Below, one piece after another: positions 26,223 to 35,928 of a stretch of DNA of 64,000 nt. The DNA comes from Culicoidibacter larvae (lineage in GTDB: Bacteria; Bacillota_I; Bacilli_A; Culicoidibacterales; Culicoidibacteraceae). The DNA lies in NCBI RefSeq assembly GCF_005771635.1, contig NZ_VBWP01000003.1:1-64000 (forward strand). The letters are read 5' to 3'. Positions within the stretch are counted from its first letter, which is position 1. Each line of letters opens with the position of its first letter. The notes beneath the pieces were generated by a model that was not told the DNA's origin, ran no database searches, and saw nothing but the letters and a program-made list of their open reading frames with translations. The translations under genes were made by a program, and so were the position numbers.

Positions 26223-26843
26223 TTAATTTCGGAAAATTTGAATATATAATAATTTTCCGGTGTTGAATTTTATATGAAAAAGAGAAGACTCCTTTAATTC
26301 ATTACTAACTGTTAAATCGGAAAAAGGCGCAATCGTTGCATTATTCAAAGGATATTCGACACCATCCAGATAAAGTCCATTCACTGGCTCAAGCGCTATA
26401 AGCGAAAGATAGTCGGTATTCACTGGTTCAAACTCATATGCCCCCGGTGTCAACAATTCCATTTGCGCATCATCAAGAATTATTTTGGTTGGCACAACTG
26501 CATTGGTTAAAAAACCTATGAAAGTAAGTTGCTGATCAATACGGCCGCCAAAACTACTATAGATATCAATCATTGTAGCTTCTAATTCCTTTGCAAGCTG
26601 CAATGCTGCCTCAGTGTCAGTTATGTCTTTATGGGCATCTAAAGTAATAACCTGCGTCTCGGTTTTATGGAGAAGTTGCAGTGTTTCTGGGTCAATAGTA
26701 TCGAAATCACCAATGGCGTAATCAAAGGGTACGCCATGGTGATAAAGCAAGCCCGCACTTGCATCAGTCGCAATTACATAATCATACGCTTTAAAATCAA
26801 TTGTGCCGACTTGTTGTCGGTATGTAATAATTGCAACCTTCAT
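26223..26843 (-). CDS. thiN: Thiamine pyrophosphokinase
   Basis: A 206-residue cytosolic enzyme making thiamine diphosphate from thiamine and ATP. Motifs: DYVIATDASAGLLYHHG, IGDFDTI, HKDITDTEAAL and SSFGGRIDQQLTF, the last being the substrate-binding loop (family usually has GGRxDH; here Gln replaces His). It follows rpe by 12 bases, the order also seen in Bacillus. Confidence 0.92.
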   Translation of the reverse strand: MKVAIITYRQQVGTIDFKAYDYVIATDASAGLLYHHGVPFDYAIGDFDTIDPETLQLLHKTETQVITLDAHKDITDTEAALQLAKELEATMIDIYSSFGGRIDQQLTFIGFLTNAVVPTKIILDDAQMELLTPGAYEFEPVNTDYLSLIALEPVNGLYLDGVEYPLNNATIAPFSDLTVSNELKESSLFHIKFNTGKLLYIQIFRN

Positions 26844-26855
26844 GATTCTAACCTC

Positions 26856-27500
26856 TTATCCAATAATTTTTTCAATAGCAATAGCATAACTGCTTTGGCT
26901 GTAAATTGCTGAGCCGGCAACAAGTATTTCAGCACCGGCAGCAATAACTTGCGGTGAGGTAATCGCATCAATACCGCCATCAACCTCAATCTTAACCTGC
27001 AAATCGTGTTCTTCAATATAAGCCTTAGCCTCACTAATTTTTTCAATTGCTTGCGGTTGGAATTTTTGCCCGCCAAACCCAGGCTCAACAGACATCACTA
27101 AAAGCAAGTCGATCTTATCTAGCCAAGGAATGATTGCCGCCACCGGAGTATCAGGCTTAATTGAAAGTCCAACGCCACTTCCGGCTTCGCGAATAGTGGC
27201 AACCACATTCGCAAGCTCAGTCGTTGCCTCAAAATGAACGGTTAAATATTTCGGCTTAAACTTTAAATAATCAGCTAAATAACGCTCAGGCTTTTCAATC
27301 ATTAAATGAATATCAAGTGGTTTTTTAGCTGCTTGAGCAATTGCTTCAATGACAACTGGTCCAAATGAAATATTTGGTACAAACATACCATCCATAACAT
27401 CGACATGATGCAAGTGAGCACCTGCAAGCTCTATTTTATTAATCTCTTCTGCTAGGCAACCAAAATCAGCTGCTAATAATGAAGGAGCAATTTGAATCAT
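26856..27500 (-). CDS. rpe: Ribulose-phosphate 3-epimerase
   Basis: A 214-residue TIM-barrel enzyme interconverting ribulose 5-phosphate and xylulose 5-phosphate. Seen: IAPSLLAADF, HVDVMDGMFVPN with metal-binding His and Asp, HLMIEKP, and VEPGFGGQKF. ATG 27500 follows AGAGGTGA; the GTG within that site is not the start. Operon with rsgA upstream and thiN downstream. Confidence 0.95.
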   Translation of the reverse strand: MIQIAPSLLAADFGCLAEEINKIELAGAHLHHVDVMDGMFVPNISFGPVVIEAIAQAAKKPLDIHLMIEKPERYLADYLKFKPKYLTVHFEATTELANVVATIREAGSGVGLSIKPDTPVAAIIPWLDKIDLLLVMSVEPGFGGQKFQPQAIEKISEAKAYIEEHDLQVKIEVDGGIDAITSPQVIAAGAEILVAGSAIYSQSSYAIAIEKIIG

Positions 27501-27515
27501 AACTTTCACCTCTAA

Positions 27516-28406
27516 TTATTTTTTATAAATAACTTTCTGTTCTTGAATTTCAGTAATAAACTGTGTATATGATTGGTAGCGGGATTGGAAAATTTCACCA
27601 TTTTCTACCGCCGCTTTTACCGCACATCCTGGCTCATTAATATGCAAACACCCTCGGAATTTACAGTCATTGATATATGGGACAAAATCAATGAAGTCCC
27701 AGGTCAATTCCTCGACACTAATCATATCCAGCTCCAACGAACTAAATCCTGGTGTATCTGATATCCAGCCATCAAAAAGCGGATACAAAGTTACTTGGCG
27801 GGTCGTATGTTTGCCGCGTCCTAAAGCCATTGAAATAGCATTGGTTTCTAAATTCAGAGTATGCTTAGATAAAGTATTCAAAGCAGTTGATTTACCAACT
27901 CCGGTTTGACCCGCAAGCACGGTTATTTTATCTGCTAATAATCTGATGAGCTCTTGCTCATCGATTATTTTCTTTTCTTCACCCAGAAAAACTGCATAAC
28001 CAATTTTTTCATATATCTTTTTAACAGCCAGCAATTGTTCGTATTCATCAGTGTTCAGCAAATCAGTTTTGGTAAACAATATAATCGGCGTTACATTTTG
28101 GTGTTCCATCAGGGCAATAAATTTATTCAATAGATAGAGTTGCAAATCTGGTTCTTTAGCGGCACAAACCAAGAGCGCTTGGTCAATATTAGCGATAGCG
28201 GGACGCACAAAACTATTTTTGCGTTTGGAAAATTCTTGCACATATCCGCTGCCGTCATCATTGATGGTGAAAGTAACACGATCGCCAACCATAGGCGCGC
28301 GTTTCTGGTTACGAAACTTTCCGCGCGCTCGGCATAAATATGATTTTCCATCAGCAAACACTGTATAGAAACCACCCTGTAATCCAATTATCAACCCATT
28401 TTTCAT
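27516..28406 (-). CDS. rsgA: Small-subunit-dependent GTPase RsgA
   Basis: A 296-residue circularly permuted GTPase for late 30S maturation. An OB-fold occupies residues 1-65; the G motifs appear in permuted order, TKTD first, then GQTGVGKST near residue 164, then SDTPGF. A Cys/His zinc site (CKFRGCLHINEPGC) lies near residues 247-262. ATG 28406 follows GAGGG. Normal length and position between prkC and rpe. Confidence 0.95.
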   Translation of the reverse strand: MKNGLIIGLQGGFYTVFADGKSYLCRARGKFRNQKRAPMVGDRVTFTINDDGSGYVQEFSKRKNSFVRPAIANIDQALLVCAAKEPDLQLYLLNKFIALMEHQNVTPIILFTKTDLLNTDEYEQLLAVKKIYEKIGYAVFLGEEKKIIDEQELIRLLADKITVLAGQTGVGKSTALNTLSKHTLNLETNAISMALGRGKHTTRQVTLYPLFDGWISDTPGFSSLELDMISVEELTWDFIDFVPYINDCKFRGCLHINEPGCAVKAAVENGEIFQSRYQSYTQFITEIQEQKVIYKK

Positions 28407-28479
28407 ACCGATTTAGCCCTCATTTCTTATTCTTTCATTATACGTTACTGCGGTTTTGAATACAAGTTATAGGGAAAAA

Positions 28480-28513
28480 GAAAACCCGGTTGCCTATGGC
28501 AACCGGGTTTTAA
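28480..28513. terminator. Terminator after prkC
   Basis: AAACCCGGTTGCC-TAT-GGCAACCGGGTTT with flanking A and T runs. It separates the kinase from rsgA. Confidence 0.9.
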
Positions 28514-28538
28514 ACTTTACTCAGATAAATAATCTAAA

Positions 28539-30257
28539 TTAGTTATTATTTGTAGTTGGCGCTACCGGTTCAGGTCCTTTTGAAATAACGACTGAAATAG
28601 TGTCACCTTTTTTCACTTCTTTGCCAGGGTAATCATTTTGGCGAATGACGTAGTCTTTTTGAACCCAACTTGAATACTCTTCGGTTTCGTTCACATATAC
28701 GCCATTCTCGCTTGCCCATTGATTTACCTGATTAATGTTCCATGTTGACATATCTGGCACAGCAACTGTTTCCGGTCCCGAACTTACTGTTAAGGTAACA
28801 GTTCCTTTAGTTGGGTCAATAGCTGTTCCTTGTGCCGGATTTTGACCAATGACCGTATCTTTGTCCTTGTCATCAGTTTTATAGTTAATCGTTATCTGAC
28901 TCTCACTGTATCCGAGGTCTATTAACTGCTGTTTGGCTTCATCAACTTTTTTGCCATCAAGATTCGGCATTGCTACTTGTTTCCCTTTAGAAACGATTAA
29001 GGTAACCTGGCTGCCTTTTGCAACTTCAGTACCAACTTTAGGATCAGTAGCGATAACCATCCCGGCAGGAACTGTATCAGAATATTCTTCCTTATTGGTT
29101 GCGTTCACTTTTAGTTCTTGACCAATCAAGATAGTTGTAGCCTCTTCAACCGTGTTATTGGCAACATTTGGCACTGGAACCGTACCGCCACCTTGATTCA
29201 TAAGCACAAATGTCAGCACAATAGCAGCAATAACAACGACTACTCCACCAATTACACCGCCGATAATCATCTTTTTCTTCTTATCTTTTTTCTTTTGTTC
29301 TTCATCACTCAATTTATTTTCACCATTAACCGGCAGCTCACTGGTTGTCATTAATGTATGCTCAATTGTTTGTGACATAGTATCTTCGCTGATGGCATCA
29401 TCATCAAATACTAATAATGGTTCATTCATTCGCTCCGGGGATAAACAACTATCAATATCAATCAACATTTGTTTAGCAGTTTTATAACGATTTTCCGGAT
29501 TTTTCGCTGTCGCACGAATAATAACATTTTCTACACTTTGCGGTACATGTGGATTGTAATCACCAACATGAGGCACTTTATCACGGAGATGTTGCAAAAC
29601 AATATTAACTGCGCTGTCACCATTAAATGGCACCTCGCCGGTTAACATTTCATAAAAAACAATACCTAGTGCATATATATCTGATTGAACCGTTGCAGTG
29701 TCACCGCGAGCCTGTTCAGGTGACAAATAATGTACCGATCCCATGACTGCGTTTGTTTGTGTCAAAGCTGTGGCATCCTGTTGATAAGCGATACCGAAGT
29801 CCATGATTTTTACTACACCATCGGCACGAATCAGAATATTTTGCGGTTTTAAATCACGGTGAATGATTCCATAACTATGGGCACAAGCAACGCCAGAAAC
29901 AATTTGCTTCATAAATTCAACAGCTTGACTTACCGAAATGACTCCCGCTTCACGAATATATTGCTTCAATGTTTTTCCTTGGACAAATTCCATAACGATA
30001 TAATGTAATTCATCTTCTGAACCAACATCATATACCTCAACAATGTTCTTATGTACCAAAGCCGTAATTGCCTGAGCCTCACGCTCAAAGCGCTTTACAA
30101 ACCGCTCATCTTGGGCTAATTCATGACGTAAAATCTTTACAGCAACTTCGCGGTTTAAAATAACATCATCTGCTAAATAAACATTTGACATCCCACCATC
30201 ACCAATAAGTCTCTTGAGCCGATAGCGGCCACCTAACATATCTCCTACGCTTAACAT
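28539..30257 (-). CDS. prkC: PASTA-domain Ser/Thr protein kinase
   Basis: A 572-residue membrane kinase. The cytosolic Hanks domain (about residues 10-275) shows GDGGMSNVYLADD, VAVKIL, HRDLKPQNIL and DFGIA. A Lys-rich stop-transfer segment and one membrane helix lie near 329-352, then three extracellular PASTA domains to the C-terminus, which sense muropeptide or lipid II. I start at ATG 30257 because GGGAG is correctly spaced only for it. The phosphatase gene ends one base upstream, so the pair is translationally coupled. Confidence 0.95.
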   Translation of the reverse strand: MLSVGDMLGGRYRLKRLIGDGGMSNVYLADDVILNREVAVKILRHELAQDERFVKRFEREAQAITALVHKNIVEVYDVGSEDELHYIVMEFVQGKTLKQYIREAGVISVSQAVEFMKQIVSGVACAHSYGIIHRDLKPQNILIRADGVVKIMDFGIAYQQDATALTQTNAVMGSVHYLSPEQARGDTATVQSDIYALGIVFYEMLTGEVPFNGDSAVNIVLQHLRDKVPHVGDYNPHVPQSVENVIIRATAKNPENRYKTAKQMLIDIDSCLSPERMNEPLLVFDDDAISEDTMSQTIEHTLMTTSELPVNGENKLSDEEQKKKDKKKKMIIGGVIGGVVVVIAAIVLTFVLMNQGGGTVPVPNVANNTVEEATTILIGQELKVNATNKEEYSDTVPAGMVIATDPKVGTEVAKGSQVTLIVSKGKQVAMPNLDGKKVDEAKQQLIDLGYSESQITINYKTDDKDKDTVIGQNPAQGTAIDPTKGTVTLTVSSGPETVAVPDMSTWNINQVNQWASENGVYVNETEEYSSWVQKDYVIRQNDYPGKEVKKGDTISVVISKGPEPVAPTTNNN

Positions 30258-30258
30258 T

Positions 30259-30996
30259 CTATTCATCTCCCTTTTCCAGGCACATAGCCACTGATATATT
30301 ATCGAAACCGCCACGTTCATTTGCGGCATATATGAGCAAATCAACCGCTTCATGAGCTGTATTTGCCTCTTGAATGTAATGTAAAATATCTTCGTCTGAA
30401 AGCATTGTTGTTAAACCATCTGAACAAAGCATTAAACCTTGAACATCACGCATATGCACCTCAAAGATATCAACCTCGATTTGGTGTTCAGTTCCTACTG
30501 CTTGTAAAAGAATATTTTTATTTGGATGGGTAGCAAACTCTTCATCAGTGATTTCACCATTACGTAAAAGTTCTGCAACCAAAGTATGATCATGAGTAAT
30601 TTGTTCAATAGCATTGCTGGTAACAATATAAGCGCGGCTGTCACCAACATTGGCAATCAATAAGTATGATTCAGTCAAGAATGCAACAACTAAAGTTGTC
30701 CCCATACCGCTATATTGCGGTTCCGCTTTTGCCTGCGCCAAAATAGTTAAGTTAATATTCTCAATAGTTCGTTTTAACCACTCTTTTGCCTCCGCCTTAT
30801 TCAGCGGCTCCTCAATCGTTTGAAAAGCATGTTGCAAATACTCAACTGCCATAGAACTGGCAATCTCGCCAGCCAAATGTCCGCCCATACCATCCGCAAC
30901 TACTAATAAATAACTAGCGTCTTTTTCAAAGATAGCACAACTATCTTCATTATGATAGCGTACCTTGCCGACATCAGTTGCGATGTACATATCCAT
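30259..30996 (-). CDS. prpC: PP2C-type protein phosphatase, PrpC/Stp
   Basis: A 245-residue metal-dependent phosphatase that reverses PrkC phosphorylation. Motifs: DVGKVRYHNEDS, VVADGMGGHLAGE, SGMGTTLV, LIANVGDSRAYI, LMLCSDGLT and GGFDNISV carry the conserved Asp metal ligands. Start ATG 30996 has AAGGAG at ten bases and overlaps the stop of rlmN. Order rlmN-prpC-prkC is conserved in Bacillota. Confidence 0.95.
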   Translation of the reverse strand: MDMYIATDVGKVRYHNEDSCAIFEKDASYLLVVADGMGGHLAGEIASSMAVEYLQHAFQTIEEPLNKAEAKEWLKRTIENINLTILAQAKAEPQYSGMGTTLVVAFLTESYLLIANVGDSRAYIVTSNAIEQITHDHTLVAELLRNGEITDEEFATHPNKNILLQAVGTEHQIEVDIFEVHMRDVQGLMLCSDGLTTMLSDEDILHYIQEANTAHEAVDLLIYAANERGGFDNISVAMCLEKGDE

Positions 30997-30997
30997 A

Positions 30998-32065
30998 CTA
31001 TTCACGCTCCTTTTTCATTTGTTTGCTTCTTAACTGCCCGCATGCAGCATCAATCTCGGTGCCATGTTCTTTTCTGATAACCACATTGACATTTGCTTTC
31101 TTTAAAACATCATAAAATGCTAAAACCGTCTTCTGCTCACTGCGCTGATACATATCATGTTCACTTACCGGATTATACGGAATCAAGTTCACATAAACCA
31201 AGTGCCGGTAGTTACCAATCAAATCAGCAAGCTCACGCGCCTGAGCCGGTTGATCATTAACCCCGTTCAACATAATATATTCAAAAGTCACCCGACGATT
31301 TGTCTGCTCCATATAATAACGCACCGCATCCATCAACACTTCAACCGGATAATTATTATTAATCTTCATAATCCGTGAACGAAGCTCATTATTTGGCGCA
31401 TGTAGTGACAGCGCCAAATTAACCTGGATACCCTCATCAGCAAATTGGCGAATCTTTTTAGCCAAACCACTGGTAGAAACAGTGATATGCCGCGCACCAA
31501 TTGCCAAACCTTTAGGATGATTGATAATCCGAATAAAAGTCATCACATTTTTATAATTATCAAACGGCTCACCGATACCCATAATAACAACATGACTCAC
31601 CCGCTCCTCGCGACCAGCATCATCCAGTGCCCATTGTACCTGCATAATCTGCTCAACAATCTCACCAGCATTCAAGTCACGCTGTTTACGCAATAAACCA
31701 CTGGCACAAAAACTGCAGCCAATATTACACCCAACCTGTGTTGTCACACAAATTGAAAGTCCATATTCCTGCTTCATCAAAACCGTCTCAATCAGATTCC
31801 CATCAGCTAAACGAAATAAGTACTTACGCGTTCCATCCTTCGCCACTTGAGCTACACTAAGCTCTAGTGAAGAAAGCCAAAACTGTTCATTTAAAGTCGC
31901 GATTAAATCTTTAGAGATATTTGTCATCTCCGCAAAATCACGCACACGTTCGCGATATAGCCACTGCCAAATTTGTTGTGCCCGAAACTTCTTCTGACCA
32001 TGGTCAACAAGCCATGCCTCAAGCATCTCAAATGACAAACTATATATCGAAGTTTTTTCACTCAT
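30998..32065 (-). CDS. rlmN: 23S rRNA A2503 / tRNA A37 C2-methyltransferase
   Basis: A 355-residue radical-SAM methyltransferase. The cluster motif reads [11 protein letters not shown] near residue 112; [10 protein letters not shown] and [10 protein letters not shown] are family motifs, and the C-terminal Cys stands in DAACGQL. ATG 32065 follows GAGGAG; an upstream ATG would lie before this site. An extended -10 (TGGTAAAAT) sits about 50 bases upstream. Confidence 0.95.
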   Translation of the reverse strand: MSEKTSIYSLSFEMLEAWLVDHGQKKFRAQQIWQWLYRERVRDFAEMTNISKDLIATLNEQFWLSSLELSVAQVAKDGTRKYLFRLADGNLIETVLMKQEYGLSICVTTQVGCNIGCSFCASGLLRKQRDLNAGEIVEQIMQVQWALDDAGREERVSHVVIMGIGEPFDNYKNVMTFIRIINHPKGLAIGARHITVSTSGLAKKIRQFADEGIQVNLALSLHAPNNELRSRIMKINNNYPVEVLMDAVRYYMEQTNRRVTFEYIMLNGVNDQPAQARELADLIGNYRHLVYVNLIPYNPVSEHDMYQRSEQKTVLAFYDVLKKANVNVVIRKEHGTEIDAACGQLRSKQMKKERE

Positions 32066-32188
32066 GAAAAAACCACTCCTCAATTAATTTACTGTCTTTA
32101 TTATTTTACCATAAACCGCCTGAAATACCACAATAATTGATACTGCAACAAGCTTTTTCACTATTTTGATCATGTCAAAAACGCCGAA

Positions 32189-32226
32189 AAAACAGCGGCC
32201 GGGCAAAAGTCCGGTCGCTGTTTTCG
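32189..32226. terminator. Terminator after yebC
   Basis: AACAGCGGCCGG-GCAAAAGT-CCGGTCGCTGTT followed by T-rich sequence on both sides. Confidence 0.88.
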
Positions 32227-32229
32227 ATA

Positions 32230-32952
32230 TTATTCAGTTTCCACATCAGCATTGTGGTAAACATCGCTGACATCATCAACCTCATTTAAAGCATCAATTA
32301 ACTTCTCGAATTGCTCAGCATGTTCACTGCTCAACTCAATCTCAGTATTCGGCAGCATCGTTAACTCCGCTACTGCAAACTCATCATAACCGGCACCGCT
32401 CAATGCGACTTGCACCTTGTGCAAATCTTCCGGCGCAGCTTGAATAATCATCGTCTCATCTTCTTGCACGATATCGCGAACATCACAATCCGCTTCAAGC
32501 AACAATTCCAACACTGCATCGCTATCGCTCGCAGTTATACCAATAATTGCTGTCGGCTCAAATAAATAACTAACAGCACCGCTCACACCCATGTTACCGC
32601 CATTCTTATTGAAAGCAGTACGCACTTCAGCAACCGTACGATTCACATTATCAGTCAAAGCATCAACAATAATCGCACTACCGCCAGGACCATAACCTTC
32701 GTAGCGAACACTATCAAAGTTTTCTACAACATTACTCTTCGCCTTTTCAATTGCCCGCTCAATAATATCACGCGGCACTTCATATGTTTTTGCTCGCTCA
32801 ATAGCAACCTTCAACTCATGATTGGCCTCTGGATCAGTAGAACCATTTTTTGCTGCCATATAAATAACCCGTCCGAATTTTGAATAAATCCGCGTCCGGC
32901 TGGCATCTTTTTTAGCTTTACCTTCTTTTATATTATTCCATTTACGTCCCAC
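32230..32952 (-). CDS. YebC/PmpR family protein
   Basis: A 240-residue acidic protein with the family start [19 protein letters not shown], then [14 protein letters not shown] and [17 protein letters not shown]. YebC-type proteins act as DNA-binding regulators or, in recent work, in translation of proline-rich stretches. The start is GTG 32952 (AAGGAG at ten bases), which aligns with the usual N-terminus; the GTG at 32961 is too close to the ribosome site. Confidence 0.92.
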   Translation of the reverse strand: MGRKWNNIKEGKAKKDASRTRIYSKFGRVIYMAAKNGSTDPEANHELKVAIERAKTYEVPRDIIERAIEKAKSNVVENFDSVRYEGYGPGGSAIIVDALTDNVNRTVAEVRTAFNKNGGNMGVSGAVSYLFEPTAIIGITASDSDAVLELLLEADCDVRDIVQEDETMIIQAAPEDLHKVQVALSGAGYDEFAVAELTMLPNTEIELSSEHAEQFEKLIDALNEVDDVSDVYHNADVETE

Positions 32953-33022
32953 AAGGAACACGCTCCTTTGCCTGTTTGTAATACTCTTTGTATTTTATCA
33001 CAAATCCCCGAATATTTCATCA

Positions 33023-33053
33023 AAAAAAGCTGGTCCTTGGACCAGCTTTTTTT
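33023..33053. terminator. Terminator after the ABC-2 operon
   Basis: AAAGCTGGTCC-TT-GGACCAGCTTT followed by T-run. Confidence 0.88.
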
Positions 33054-33066
33054 ACATTTTTTAAAA

Positions 33067-34272
33067 TTATCCGCGGAACAAGAATTGTTCTCTAGTTAAT
33101 AAACGACGAATTAATATCAGCGCCAGAACTACATAAATGAGGTTCCAGGCAATCGTTATCAGAATATTCGGCCAAATATAAATACCTGACATAACTTGTT
33201 TCATAGTAACAATCATGTTGATAAATGGCAAGTTCAACTGCCAGAACGGCACATTGCGGATATCGCTGAACATGGTGATGTAAGATGGCACTAAGAAAAT
33301 CAGTGACATATAGCCAAGATATGTTTGTGCTTCTTTATATGATTTAGCAATTAAACTGATTGTTAAGGCAATTGTACTCATGAAGAGCGACATGACTAAA
33401 ATTAGAACGCAAGTAATCAATACCATCGGCAATGAAATATAGCTGCCTATAACTGCCATAACTTCCGGAAAGAAGAAAATCGGAATCGTATATATGAGTA
33501 TCCCGCCCACAAATATAAGTGAAGAGATTAACCCAAATGAGATAACCGTCAATAACTTCCCAGTCAAGATTTGCACCCGGTCAGCTTTAGTTGAAAGCAA
33601 GATTTCAAATGAATTCCGCTCTTTCTCTGCTGCGCCAAGCTCAGTAGCAATTGAGAATGTTGCACCGTTTCCGGCAAAAATGAGCATCATTGGCAAGAAA
33701 GAAATCAAACCTGCAATTGCGCCACCGATAACATCATTGCCATCACTAACACCGCTACTAGTAATATTAATCTTCTGTTCTTGTACTAAATGCGTAATAT
33801 CCGGATTAATATTATTGGCAATAAGTTGTTGATTGAGTATATTCTCATTTACTTTACTAATTACATAGGTAACATCAGAAGCAACATCAGTTGACGCCTG
33901 ATTAGTCGGCTCACTGATAATTTCAACAGTAATTGATTCCAATGCATCTAATTTTGCTTGATAATCATCAGGAACATTAATTCCAATAGCAATTGTCCCA
34001 TTCTCAATTTCTTGCTGAAAATTGGTTGTTTCAACAAACTCACTGTTTGGTCGCTGTTCTTGTAAAGCGGCAACAATCGGGTTGTTCATATTATTTACCC
34101 CAATAGTTACCGGACGTGAAAAGAAACTATACGCCAATAACCCTACGATAACAATAACAATCGGCATAATGAAAATCGGTGCAATCATTGCCATAATCAT
34201 CCGCTTGTCACGGAAAATTGATTTCATCTCTTTTAGGTATACAACCATTACTGCATTTCTAGGTTTATTCAT
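33067..34272 (-). CDS. ABC-2 type transporter permease (NatB-like)
   Basis: A 401-residue membrane protein: one helix at residues 22-48, a large extracytoplasmic domain (about 50-180), then five to six helices. It contains GAAEKERNSFEILLSTKADR, the coupling-helix motif of NatB/YhaP exporters. ATG 34272 overlaps the ATPase stop codon. Exports sodium or an unknown amphipathic compound in related systems; substrate not determinable here. Confidence 0.85.
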   Translation of the reverse strand: MNKPRNAVMVVYLKEMKSIFRDKRMIMAMIAPIFIMPIVIVIVGLLAYSFFSRPVTIGVNNMNNPIVAALQEQRPNSEFVETTNFQQEIENGTIAIGINVPDDYQAKLDALESITVEIISEPTNQASTDVASDVTYVISKVNENILNQQLIANNINPDITHLVQEQKINITSSGVSDGNDVIGGAIAGLISFLPMMLIFAGNGATFSIATELGAAEKERNSFEILLSTKADRVQILTGKLLTVISFGLISSLIFVGGILIYTIPIFFFPEVMAVIGSYISLPMVLITCVLILVMSLFMSTIALTISLIAKSYKEAQTYLGYMSLIFLVPSYITMFSDIRNVPFWQLNLPFINMIVTMKQVMSGIYIWPNILITIAWNLIYVVLALILIRRLLTREQFLFRG

Positions 34273-35038
34273 GATTTACACCTCCAATTAACTCAATAAA
34301 TATATCTTCAAAACGTTCCTGATTATACTTCGCTTTCAATTCTGGTAAAGTTCCTTCTTCACGTTTTTGACCTTGATGCACAATTACAACTGTGTCGCAT
34401 AAACGCTCAACCTCATACATTGAATGCGAAGAAAGTAAAATTGTTTTCCCCTCTTCACGAAACTGCTCAAGAAAATCATAAACAACTCGCGCCGCAGTAA
34501 TATCCAAACCGGTTGTTGGCTCATCAAAAATAATAACTGACGGATCATGAATAATCGTCCGCGCAATTGCAGCTTTTTGCTTCATACCACGCGAGAAATC
34601 TTTTACTTTTTGGTCAAGAAACTTACCTAATCCTAAACGCTCAGCCAAAACTTCGGCACGAGCATTTGCGGTTTCGCGGTCCATACCATTTAACTCAGCA
34701 AAATAAACAATATTTTCCCGTGCACTTAAACGATCATATAACACCGGTTCACCACCAAATAAAACACCAATTTGCTGACGCACTTTAGATGAATCTTTTT
34801 GCACATCCAAACCATTGATTTTAGCAACACCCTCAGTTGGCTGAATCAATGTAGCAAGCATCCGCATTGTCGTTGTTTTCCCGGCACCATTCTCACCGAT
34901 AAGACCGGTAATTACCCCGGGCTTAGCAACAAAATTAAGCTGATTAACTGCATATTTATCAACCTTTTGCGCTTTTTTCTCTTTGGTCTTTTCAAGTTTT
35001 ACTTTATATACTTTTGTCAGATTGCTCACTTCAATCAT
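34265..35038 (-). CDS. ABC transporter ATP-binding protein (NatA-like)
   Basis: A 257-residue ATPase: Walker A GENGAGKTTT, signature FSRGMKQK (variant of LSGGQ), Walker B VIIFDEPTTGLD, and switch His in LLSSHSMYE. It energises the permease encoded next to it; the genes overlap by eight bases. Its ATG overlaps the stop of the hydrolase gene upstream, giving a three-gene coupled operon. Confidence 0.92.
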   Translation of the reverse strand: MIEVSNLTKVYKVKLEKTKEKKAQKVDKYAVNQLNFVAKPGVITGLIGENGAGKTTTMRMLATLIQPTEGVAKINGLDVQKDSSKVRQQIGVLFGGEPVLYDRLSARENIVYFAELNGMDRETANARAEVLAERLGLGKFLDQKVKDFSRGMKQKAAIARTIIHDPSVIIFDEPTTGLDITAARVVYDFLEQFREEGKTILLSSHSMYEVERLCDTVVIVHQGQKREEGTLPELKAKYNQERFEDIFIELIGGVNHE

Positions 35039-35802
35039 TATTCAAAACTCCCTTCATATAAATCCTTTTCAACTTGTCTTATCCATGTATCGAGATCGCT
35101 GACAATCTCATCTTGCTGCACAGTAGCGGGAATCGTTGCCGCACCATCGCCATCCTGAACACCATAAAGGCCGAACTGAGCATGATTACCGCCGGCAATC
35201 ATGTCCACTTGGTTTTCCGGACTCGATGACTGATTCGGCAAGTATTGCGCCTGCTTCTCACTGGTTACCAATCCATCGAATTCGCTAAATATAAATAGCA
35301 TCGGTAATTGTCGTTCAGAAAAGTCTTGTGCCGGATAAGATGCCAGAAAGAATAGTCCGGCAAGCTTCTCTTGCTCAGGATGAGCAGCTGCATAGCTTGC
35401 CGCCATCGAGCCTCCTAACGAGTGCCCGCCAAGATACCAGCGATTAATAGCCGGATTCTGTTCAATAATTGTTCCTGCAAGATCAATATTGAAAAAAGCC
35501 CAATTGCCCGGCATACGACTGATGAAAACATGATATCCTTTAGCCTGTAATTGTTCAGCTAAATACGCATAACTGTAACTATCCACTCGTGCGCCTTGAT
35601 AAATAATGATTCCCGGCGCATCCTCGTTTTTAGATGGAAACTCAATCCACTGTTCATGTTCAACATAATCATAGTTCACCAAATTATTTTGCAGTTCCTC
35701 GACCGGCTTATACGAATACGTAAAATAATACGCACTATAACCGCCCAGCGCCACAACAATAATCGCAAAACTCACTAATAGAATCTTCAACCATCGCTTC
35801 AT
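35038..35802 (-). CDS. Membrane-anchored alpha/beta hydrolase
   Basis: A 254-residue protein with an N-terminal membrane anchor (residues 6-28) and an extracytoplasmic alpha/beta-hydrolase domain. The nucleophile elbow is GGHSLGGSMA; candidates for acid and His are FSEFDGLVT and GGNHAQFG. It resembles the alpha/beta-hydrolase 5 group. It heads the operon with the ABC exporter, so it might act on the exported compound, an inference. Confidence 0.8.
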   Translation of the reverse strand: MKRWLKILLVSFAIIVVALGGYSAYYFTYSYKPVEELQNNLVNYDYVEHEQWIEFPSKNEDAPGIIIYQGARVDSYSYAYLAEQLQAKGYHVFISRMPGNWAFFNIDLAGTIIEQNPAINRWYLGGHSLGGSMAASYAAAHPEQEKLAGLFFLASYPAQDFSERQLPMLFIFSEFDGLVTSEKQAQYLPNQSSSPENQVDMIAGGNHAQFGLYGVQDGDGAATIPATVQQDEIVSDLDTWIRQVEKDLYEGSFE

Positions 35803-35889
35803 AATAAAACCTCTTTTAAAAAACTTCTGCTGTATTAGTTATATAGTACAGTTTTTTATTTTACATTTCAAGTCCTTTTTGAAAATCCC

Positions 35890-35922
35890 AAAAAAGACGA
35901 CAATTGAATTGTCGTCTTTTTC
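35890..35922. terminator. Bidirectional terminator
   Basis: AAAAGACGACAATT-G-AATTGTCGTCTTTT, closing the ABC-F gene. Confidence 0.9.
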
Positions 35923-35928
35923 AAATTC

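Noticed and set aside
26840-27088. Minus-strand 82-codon ORF inside the rpe region
   Set aside because: It is another frame of rpe, Leu/Arg-rich and without motifs.
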